DNA from: Aphrocallistes beatrix
Lineage: Eukaryota > Porifera > Hexactinellida > Sceptrulophora > Aphrocallistidae
Assembly (NCBI GenBank): GCA_963281255.1
Contig: OY725503.1
Location: 1,984,001-2,048,000, forward strand
Length of the DNA: 64,000 nucleotides
Direction: 5' to 3'
In this document: positions 56,103 through 64,000 of the stretch, piece after piece
Layout: every line of letters begins with the position of its first letter
How positions within the stretch are numbered: position 1 is the stretch's first letter
Program-made: the position numbers and the translations under genes
Notes under the pieces: model-generated
The model's database searches: none
Seen by the model: the letters and a program-made list of their open reading frames with translations, nothing else
What the model was told of the DNA's origin: nothing

Positions 56103-57240
56103 TTGTCAGATTTAGAATCGTACATATCATCAATAACCTGTTGGATATGCGTTAACGGATTCATGGAAAGATGGGTCTATCGTGGACATGGCGTACCAAA
56201 TATTATGCTCACAGATCAGGGGAAGAATGTGGATGGATTAGCGGTGCACGAACTGTGCCACGACTTTGGGATTAGTACTAAACGTCACACCACACCGTAA
56301 CACCCGGAGTCTGATGGGATGGCCGAAAGACATATCTGCTTCGTCAAACAAGTGATACGTTGCTTGATGGTCGAATGCCACCTAGAATAGGGTTCCTGGC
56401 CATCGTTGTTGCAAGAGATTACTTTCTACAGCAATAATCTGGACAACGCGTCGAGAAAATATCTCCACATACAGTCGACTCTCGTTAACACGTACACCAA
56501 GGGACCGTGGAGATTTGTACTCCTTATCCGGAGTACGTATTAACCGAAGTACGTACATAGCCACATTTGTCCAAAATATTTAATATACATAGTGATAACT
56601 ACGTGAGAGTATGAAATTGTACTTGTCAAATAGAGAGCTCATTATCCATGTTGTATTAACAAGATTCGACTGTATTTTCATTGAGAAATATCTGTCTAGT
56701 AGCTATCTACGTACATACTACGTACCATATTCAAAGTGCTCGTAGGCACACACCTGTTCGTATTATCCGTGTTCGTAATAACCGATGTATTTAGTATTGA
56801 AAACGCACTGAAGGGGACCCACAAATCCGATATTTCGTCTTATCCGTGTTCGTGTTAACCGGAGTTCGTTTGTATATATTTTGCCATAGATTAGGTTGGG
56901 GAATCAAAACTTGTACTTCTTATCCGATTGTACTCCTTATCCGTGTTCGTATTAACGAGAGTCGACTGTATGTTGGCGTTTGGCCGTGAGCCGAGATCAC
57001 CAATCGATTTGTCCATTAGCCCTGATAATACTCAAAAGTTACAGGGTCATCCAGGCTGTATCTCGAAACAACGGTAAAGAGGGGGCAATAATTGAGTGAA
57101 ATTGCACGAGAAAACCAAGAGTGCACTCAATCGGGGGAAGTATGATAAAGGTAGAGAAGAAGTATGATCAAGGCAAGAAAAAATCCAACATAACCACGGG
57201 AGATTGGGTCATGATTAATATGAAGAACTATTCATATACA
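56103..57240 (+). pseudogene. Gypsy-type integrase fragment, split by a MITE
   Basis: Plus-strand translation gives GVPNIMLTDQGKNVDGLAVH (catalytic-core strand with D), FGISTKRHTTP, then after a stop HPESDGMAERH (core E region), FVKQVIRCLM and SNNLDNASRKYLH. The MITE 56472-56968 interrupts it; afterwards MLAFGREPRSPIDLSI and a GDWVM-like C-terminal motif follow. These match the rve core and C-terminal domain of Ty3/Gypsy integrases. No reverse transcriptase or LTRs were seen, and stops break the frame. Confidence 0.8.
56472..56968. mobile_element. TA-flanked MITE, CAGTCGACTCTCGTTAACAC
   Basis: Ends CAGTCGACTCTCGTTAACAC and inverted CAGTCGACTCTCGTTAATAC, TA on each side (56470-56471, 56969-56970). 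Many internal CCGTGTTCGTATTAAC-type motifs on both strands. Its removal rejoins the two integrase fragments. Confidence 0.9.
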
Positions 57241-57835
57241 TGTTAGTTTGTAGTAAGAGAGAGAACTATCACAATTTTCCACCTCTTTTGTATTAATATT
57301 CATTACACTCAATCAGATGTCCTCAAAATATAGATATGCTATACAGTTTGTATTTTGCACTTAAGACTTGAAGTAATCCATGAGTAAATACCGTGAAAAG
57401 GCTATAGTTACGAGGCTGTGAGATGTATATATATATATATAAATAAATAAATAAATAAATATACATTAATCGAGTTTTAATAGTAAGGATAGTCCACATG
57501 GTATCCCGACGAACATCCTCTTTCGATAAACAACATATCATTCTATATACTAAGGCAATGGCACTCTATTCAAAATCTGGACCATGGATGGCAATTACCA
57601 TGGGCTTTCAAAATATCATGTATTGTTATACTGCCTTTCATTACTATTCTAAAGTACTCTAATGTAACATTTGATTGATTTTAATGATTTCGGACCACCC
57701 AGCCCACTTAAAATGAACATATTATTACACACTTTAATGGTAAAATCACAATCAATACACTGCTAAATATAAATAAATAATTAAATAAATAAAAGATAAA
57801 GTGTGACTCATTTATAACTAGACTAGATTCTTCAT

Positions 57836-57841
57836 TCTCTC

Positions 57842-57885
<44 letters not shown>
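57836..57885. repeat. CT-rich microsatellite
   Basis: About 50 bases of CTCTCT/CTTTCTCT repeats within the P-like element. Confidence 0.9.
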
Positions 57886-57886
<1 letters not shown>

Positions 57887-57911
57887 AAACAAAAGAACTT
57901 AGAAAAAAATA

Positions 57912-58098
57912 CAGTCAGGGCCGCTTATTGTGAACCACCAGGGGGCCAATAATCTGTTCATAATAGAGATACTTCATATTAATTAACCGAACTTGATTCA
58001 ATACAAATCCTATCTAAAAAAGGAATTCGGACCAGGAGGTTAGTTTATAATAAACGAATGTTCATATTAAGCGGGTTCATAGTAAGCGACCCTGACTG
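57912..58098. mobile_element. TA-flanked MITE, CAGTCAGGGCCGCTTATTGT
   Basis: Ends CAGTCAGGGCCGCTTATTGT and inverted CAGTCAGGGTCGCTTACTAT, TA on both sides (57910-57911, 58099-58100). 187 bp, non-coding, nested in the P-like element. Confidence 0.9.
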
Positions 58099-58666
58099 TA
58101 GTTATATTTTTAGCTTAGTGTTATCTCTATTTCATCACTACGAATGTAGACTTCAGAAGAATGACATGACGCTCTAAATCGTTAAATTGGAAGCAACTTC
58201 TAGAATTTTAGTATACTCACTCTCTAAACCAATACAATTTTTTATCTTAGCATTAGTGATATTATGAATGGCATTATTCACGTGTTGAATCGAAGGGGTG
58301 GATGAGGAAATTACCTTCTCATTTTTAATAATTTCAAATAATTCGACTTCATTAATGATATTTTCCAATGACATGGTATCGATTAGTGAGTGGCAGGATA
58401 GTTAAATTTGGATTGTTTCCTTATAAAAGCCTTGTAATATAAATTTTCATTAATAATTATTGAACGTTCGATTGTAGAAATTTCATTATGATATTGTATC
58501 TTAAGAAAAATGATGACCGTTGAATTTGGTAAATAAATAACCCACCGACAGGGAGTTCGACTAGATGCAATTTAGAATTAATACAATTAAGAGTAGAAAT
58601 AGTAAACTTAGCTTCTGTTTCTTTGAATTCCGCAAGACTTTTCTGATATGCTTCTTATATCCTCCT

Positions 58667-59079
58667 TTACTCCTTGCCATATAGAGATAGTCTTTGACAA
58701 CTAACAGTAGCGTCCGTCAGATAACTAGGACAGTTAGGAAAGATGCTAGGGACTGCACCCTTCTTGAGACCCACTTTCTTCCTTTCCGTCTCAATCATCC
58801 CTAATCCATCTGAGAATTGAATGGTCATTTCGATGTCTTCTTCATGGAAATGGCGTATGCAGACCTTGAAATAAAATAAAAAATTACAATAGACTATTGT
58901 GATTTAAGTGTATTATCAAACATACCCTCAATCGTTTGTTCATCTCGTAGTCTTCTCTCTGCCGAGGTATAGCTCGGAACCATTTTTCACGAGTTACATT
59001 GTCAGCAGGAAAAGAGAAAACAGGTTGGATTCATCTTATCACAATAGTTCGACTTACAACCAGGTACCAGACGAGCCAT
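58667..59079 (-). pseudogene. THAP zinc-finger gene remnant, two exons
   Basis: ATG at 59079: MARLVPGCKSNYCDKMNPTC. Exon 1 ends at 58926 (donor GTATGT), exon 2 begins at 58864 (acceptor TTTCAAG) and reads VCIRHFHEEDIEM, then LKKGAVPSIFP, then a stop at 58667-58669. C8, C13, the VCIRHF cysteine and histidine and the GAVPSIF box make a C2CH THAP finger, a sequence-specific DNA-binding domain. A one-base shift near 59008 separates NPTC from FPADNVTREKWFRAIPRQRE, so it is broken. No RNase-H-like catalytic domain follows within the element. A further short frame at 58174-58374 could be a later exon. Confidence 0.82.
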
Positions 59080-59652
59080 GTTGAAAAGTATGCTGTGAAT
59101 CGAGTAATAGTGAGAATAGGGTAGAATAGAACAGACGTGATGTGAAGATGAATGTTGAATAGACAAACGATGTGCAGATAGGCGATTTGAGTGAGTGACA
59201 ATATTTTGAGAACATTTTGAAATATCGTAAAAATATCGTTTTTAATTATTATGGGTGACCAAAATGTGGTTAGTCATTTTATTCAGTAACGTTTATTGGA
59301 CAGAAGTTGACACATATTGGTAAATTCACAGGCTTATTTCGAAGTAATTACATCAGTGCATCTATTTCCTGAACCTGAGGTTGTAAAAATCAAGATGTTG
59401 TCATTGTAAGGTGATGTATTCTGATATTTTTCACGCATAGATAGATGATGCAAATATCCAGGAAAATGAATTATTTCAGTTTCGGAAAATTATTCCAAAA
59501 TATCTTCTAAGTAAGTAGGGAGTATATGAATTTATCATATTTAATCATAAAATCATAAAACTTGATAAATTAATTGTCTAGAAAGTTCGATGGTAATTAC
59601 CATCCATGGTCCAGATTTTGAATAGAGTGCCATTGCCTTAGTATATAGAATG

Positions 59653-59915
59653 CTATGGATGCAACTATCATCAAAAGATGATGACTCATCACTTTGTTAA
59701 GACGCAATCATTACGCATTAAAATTAACAAAATTGTCAAATTCGTGATTTTTCATGCTATATCGATTATAACAGTAGGACAGGCGCATTTAGAGATGTTA
59801 TCTCCCTTATAATAATTCAATGTGATCTCAGGCATCCGAAAGGCGACTGTGGTGGTTACAAAGTGTCCGTCAGCAGCGCAGCGCAAGCAAGCGAAGCACG
59901 CTTATTTATTATAAA
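59653..59915 (-). repeat. Family R fragment
   Basis: Reversed body from GGATGCAACTATCATCAAAA to the GC-rich block ending GCGAAGCACGCTTAT. The left part is missing at the P-like element's right end. Confidence 0.75.
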
Positions 59916-60039
59916 CTGATAGAAAGGGTAACTTAGCTCGTAGATCATGGAAAACTCAATCTTGAACTTCTCCTGCTCTTCTACTCCTAACTGCACCGTC
60001 AACATTAATTCACAAAATCTCATCACTTTTTTTTTTTTT

Positions 60040-60893
60040 TTAATCGCACCAAAAATCACAAAATTTGTCAATTTTTAAAATTTTGATGCGTAATGATGAC
60101 GTAATAACATGGTGATGAGTCATCATTTTTTGATGATAGTTGTGTCATATGTGAGATATATTAATACAGTGGAACCTCCATAATCCGACATTCAATGGGA
60201 GACGAAAAAAATGACGGATTAGCAAATTGTCGGATTATCGAATAACCTCCATAATCCGACATTTGTGGAAAATTAGCAAAGTGTCGGATTATGGAGGTAA
60301 AATAACCTCCACAATCCGACAATATTCGACAGACGAATAATTTGTCTGATCAAAGAGGTAAAATAACCACTCCATAATCGGACATCATTTGAAAGAAGAA
60401 TAATTTGTCGGATTATGGAGGAAAAATACCCTCCATAATCCGACATTATTTGATAGACGAAAAAATTGTCGGATTATACAGGTCGAATTTGCATTACTGG
60501 AAAATCATTAAATTGTCGGATTCCGGAATAGGGAGGTGTCGGATTATAGAGGTTGTTTTCTATAGAAAAACGATCCGTTAACAGAAATAATGTCGGTTTA
60601 GAGAAATGTCGGATTACGGAGGTGTCGGATTATGGAGGTTCCACTGTATACATATTCTACTAAAATCTCAGGCTTCTATCACTTAAAATGGCTGAGTTTT
60701 GATCGAAAAATGAAATTTCTAATTCTAAAAAAGGTAACAATGACGTCATAATTCCATGATGAGTCAACATTTTCGTCTGAGCTCCGAACTTACTGGAGCC
60801 ATAGCCAAAAAACTCCCACATGCCAAAAATCGACTTTCTGGGCCTGACAGTTTCTTCAATCAATTCGTTACAGATATATATATCCTTAGTATT
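60040..60893 (+). repeat. Family R copy, interrupted by a MITE
   Basis: Starts within the body (ATCGCACCAAAAATCACAAA) and runs to TCAATTCGTTACAG and a TA tract. The 480-bp MITE 60167-60646 sits at a TA in the middle. Confidence 0.85.
60167..60646. mobile_element. TA-flanked MITE built of TAATCCGACA repeats
   Basis: Ends CAGTGGAACCTCCATAATCC inverted on both sides, TA on each side (60165-60166, 60647-60648). CCTCCATAATCCGACA or its complement occurs about ten times inside on alternating strands, so the whole element can fold into many hairpins. Non-coding. Confidence 0.92.
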
Positions 60894-61512
60894 TAAACTC
60901 GATTGATGTGTATATATATATATACTATATACTATATACAAGCGCGCTTCGCTTGCTTGTGCTGCTCGGCTGGCAGACACTTTGTGGGCGCCTGTGGTTA
61001 CCATTGATTAATTATATGGGATATAACATCTCTAAATACGTGTGCCCTACAGTTATAATCGATATCCCACGAAAAATCACCAAATACATCAATTTTAAAA
61101 TTTTTGACGCGTAATGATAACGTCATAACAGAGTGATGAGTCATCATATTTGGATGAGAGTTGCAAGGCTGAAATCTTAATAGAATCTGTATACTAACAT
61201 ATTTCACATATGATGCAACTATCATAAAAAAATGATGACTCATCACTTTGTTATGACGTCATCATTACGCATAAAAATTTTTAAAATAGACAAATCAGGT
61301 GATTTTTCGAGTGATATGGATGATCACAGTAGCATACATATTTAGAGATATCTCCCTTATAATTAACCAATGTGACCCTAGGCGACCGAAGAGACTCTCC
61401 GGAGGACACAGTGTCCGCCAGCCGCGCAGCGCAAGAATGCGAAGCGCGTTTGTATACTATATATATATATACACAAACAAACAAACATTAATCGAGTTTT
61501 AATAGTAAGGGT
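60894..61512. repeat. Family R inverted pair
   Basis: Plus half (60894-61165, GC-rich block to GATGAGAGTTGCA) and minus half (61166-61455, back to the GC-rich block), followed by TA tract and inverted terminal motif at 61488-61509. Unlike other pairs, the two halves meet inside the body. Confidence 0.8.
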
Positions 61513-61865
61513 ATATTCATATTTTAACACCTCCTCTGCAAACCTTTGTTTAAAGATATAAGTAAGATCTCAACGACTTATATTGGGTATTCCACCATGT
61601 AGGACCGATTTTGTGCTTTGAAAGTAATAATGTGAATATTTTGAGTTAACAACATAGTATTGATATATACATATTTTCACACCATTTAAGAAAAGTCTTA
61701 TTTTATGCAAAAATAAGTTTTCATTGACAAATATAGGATAATTATTAGGTAGATTCCGAATTTGCACTTTGAAAGTGATAATATGTGAATGTTAGTAGTT
61801 ACTATATAAGCTTAGATAGATATTTTCACACCTTCTGAATAATTCTTGTTTTGAGCTTAATAGTC
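61513..61865. other. Unrecognised flank
   Basis: AT-rich sequence with two loosely similar segments (TATTTTCACACC near 61672 and near 61821). No gene or element recognised. Confidence 0.4.
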
Positions 61866-61869
61866 AGGT

Positions 61870-62115
61870 CAATATGATGCATGACCCCCAAAAAATTGCA
61901 AGAAATTGTTCTATTGCATTTTTCCATATTATCATGTCCTAGGAGTAACATACTAAAAGTTTACCGAAATCGGAGGATCAGAAAGTGAATTGCCACGACC
62001 TGAAATCGCCGGTTTTGAAAACTGAGTTTGACCTTTCAAATGATTGCAAATCAGTTTTTTATTGTCATATTCGTGCACAGCATCATATTTCCGGCAATTT
62101 GATATATATATTGAC
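61870..62115. repeat. Interspersed repeat Q, copy 2
   Basis: Inverted, diverged counterpart of 880-1140 (AAAAGTTTACCGAAATCGG, TTGCAAGAAATTGTTCTATT, ATCAGTTTTTTATTGTCATA). It ends near a short TA tract at 62100. Confidence 0.65.
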
Positions 62116-62270
62116 TATATTTTGAGCAAATCATTTTGGGCCCTCCCTAGCAACAACCTGGAATGTAAAAATTCCGATCTCCAAATTTGGTCTAAACCAT
62201 ATCGAGTGACCACTAGTTTTTCTCGGCTATGCTTGCTGAGTACGAATTTCTTAATATAAATAGTCTAAAC

Positions 62271-64000
62271 CAGTGGTTCCCAAACTGGAAGGAATTCCCC
62301 CCTGGGGGGGATTTGATCATTTTGAGGGGGGGAATAATATGATTAAGAAATCTCAAAACTAAATTTCTAAATATTATATTGTATGATCATCCACTCACTA
62401 GAAAATAGTACAATGCGACCAATGCAGACTTAGAGTCGTGATTTATTTCCTATTAATATTTCAAATCGTAAAGTTTCAGAAATAAGATCACAAATTATTC
62501 ATTCACAGCTATGATTAAAGTTAAATATCAATTTCACACTCAACGACAACTACAGAACTAACCAGAAACCTATTATGTTATTGTGATTAAATCATGCCAT
62601 TCCAAGGATTCGCCAAACCAAAAACGATATACATTGAAGGCACTATATATATGCTTACCCACAGGATGAAATTATAACAAAAGTAAATAACTATGGCTAT
62701 GGCAGCAAAGAAACGAAAGTATAATGACGACTACCTGCAACTGGGATTTACAAGCATCACAATTGGAGGAATACAAAAGTCACAATGCGTGATTTGCCAT
62801 TAAGTGCTGACAGCTGATAGCATGAGGCCTAATAAACTTAAGGCGCATTTGGAGAGTGTTCATCCAACATATGTACACAAAGATCTCAGGTCCCTTCAGC
62901 ACTTAGAACGCTCCTTTAAAGCTGCACGTTTTGATTCAACAGGAAGATTTCAACAGCAAAATGAGGCTGCGTTGGCAGTATCCTATGAAATTTCCCAAAC
63001 GATTGCCAAGGCAAAGAAACCTCACACCATTGGTGAAACTCTCATAGCCCCGTATGTGGAAATTATTGTCAAAAGGATGCTCGGAGAAGATCATTCAAAG
63101 AAAGTAGCTCAGGTGTCATTGTCAAATACTACAATCCAACGGCGTATATTGTATCTTGACGAGGATATCGAAGATCAAGTTGTTGCAGCCATTAATAAAA
63201 GCCCAGTATTCGCGATCCAACTCGATGAATCTACAGATGTTGAATCCCTTTCCCAGCTTATCTCATATGTTCGATATATTGATCATGACAATATGAAGAC
63301 GGAATTCCTATTCTGCAAACCACTGAAAACTACTGCAAGAGCTGACGACATTTTCGACATCATTAATATCTACTTTCAATCTCATAATATTGATTGGAAG
63401 AAATTAGTTTTCTGCACTACAGATAGAGCCCCATCTATAATGGGGAAGAATACAGGAGTCATTACCCGTGCTAAAAATATGTCACCAGACATGATTGGAA
63501 ATCATTGCTGGCTTCACAGACAAGTTTTATCATCGAAAGCAATGCCGGAAGAACTGTCAGCAGTTTTCAATAAAGTCACTGAAATGATTAGCGCCATAAT
63601 ATCAAGTGCAACTACCTCTCGTCTTTTTACCCAACTGTGTCAAGATAATGAAGCTGAGTATGGAAGGCTTTTATATTTACTGCAGTCAGATGGTTGTCAC
63701 GAGGTAAAGCAGTTCTGCGTGTGTTCGAGTTGAGATCTGAAATAGCAGATTTCCTTGACTACAAGGGTCATCGTCTGGGCTATTGCTTCAAAGATAGTGA
63801 TTTCGTCGCCAAAGTTGCATATCTTACAGACATTTTTTCAGCTTTAAATAGTATTAACAAGTCACTTCAAGGGAGAAACATTACAATGTTTGAGGTCAGT
63901 GATAAGCTGACTGCATTCTTAGAAAAATTGAAACTATGGCAAAGAAGAGTGGATCGTGGACAGCTAGAACATTTTCAACATCTTCAACACTATCTTGAAT
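62271..64000 (+). mobile_element. hAT element, left part, runs off window
   Basis: Left end CAGTGGTTCCCAAACTGGAA, a well-known type of hAT terminus, followed by a G-rich subterminal block (62300-62335). A BED-finger transposase begins 420 bp further in. The right end lies beyond the window. The eight bases before the end are GTCTAAAC (62263-62270), predicted to recur after the right end. Confidence 0.85.
62693..64000 (+). pseudogene. BED-finger hAT transposase (ZBED5/SCAND3-like), partial
   Basis: ATG at 62693 (MAMAAKKRKYNDDYLQLGFT) opens a BED finger: C-x2-C (SQCVICH), then MRPNKLKAHLESVH. A TAA at 62801-62803 lies within the finger; the same frame then stays open to about 63690. KPHTIGETLIAPYVE, FAIQLDESTDVESLSQL (catalytic D region), FCTTDRAPSIMGKNTG and NHCWLHRQVLSSK are the canonical core motifs of this subfamily. 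A frameshift near 63690 moves RWLSRGKAVLRVFELRSE and the rest to another frame, open to the window end. One stop and one shift make it inactive as read. Confidence 0.88.

Larger units (their letters stand above)
57539..59652 (-). mobile_element. P-like element with THAP domain, 2.1 kb
   Basis: Terminal inverted repeats of about 60 bp: CATTCTATATACTAAGGCAA then TGGCACTCTATTC and TGGACCATGGATGG, present inverted at 59585-59652. Inside, on the minus strand, lies a two-exon THAP-domain gene. P elements are the transposon class whose transposase starts with a THAP finger and whose ends begin CA. No flanking duplication was found, probably because the flanks are rearranged. A 187-bp MITE (57912-58098) and a CT microsatellite (57836-57885) lie inside. 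A solo end is at 15008. Confidence 0.78.

Noticed and set aside
4897..64000. Reassigned stop codons, since several transposases have one in-frame stop in an open frame
   Set aside because: The stops are of all three kinds (TAG in mariner, TGA in hAT, TAA in DD37D and BED-hAT), and the integrin and Transib genes use TAA as a normal terminator. Point decay explains this better.

Overview
The window comes from an invertebrate metazoan nuclear genome. The evidence is one spliced gene with GT-AG introns that encodes an integrin beta subunit (a protein class absent from bacteria), surrounded by AT-rich DNA packed with eukaryotic cut-and-paste transposons. I cannot place the phylum from sequence alone.

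The backbone of the window is that integrin beta gene on the minus strand. It has four exons (50546-49857, 26695-26396, 13451-12957, 3616-2726), all joined in phase 0, giving 791 residues with no internal stop. The N-terminus (signal peptide, PSI, first half of the beta-I domain) lies at the right; the cysteine-rich stalk, membrane helix and NPxY tail lie at the left. The three introns are about 23.2, 12.9 and 9.3 kb and are filled largely with mobile elements.

Intron 3 (3617-12956) holds two DD34D mariner copies, a cluster of a TA-microsatellite-flanked repeat called here family R, a 941-bp palindrome, 31-bp satellites and a broken Myb/SANT-type ORF. Intron 2 (13452-26395) holds a complete 3.5-kb hAT element that split an older LINE, plus an OTU-protease-like gene broken by a pogo-like MITE. 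Intron 1 (26696-49856) holds Tc1-like copies, several foldback elements, a complete Transib (RAG1-related) transposon with exact 5-bp target duplication, and a 5-kb inverted duplication with three nested elements at its centre. Right of the gene (50547-64000) are more family R copies, a hAT pseudogene, a Gypsy-type integrase fragment, a P-like element carrying a THAP domain, and the start of a BED-finger hAT transposon that runs off the window.

Only two long reading frames look intact: the integrin beta gene and the 720-codon Transib transposase. Every other transposase has at least one stop or frameshift. Element boundaries were fixed where possible by terminal inverted repeats together with target duplications (8 bp for hAT, TA for Tc1/mariner/pogo types, 5 bp for Transib); several insertions can be ordered in time by nesting.
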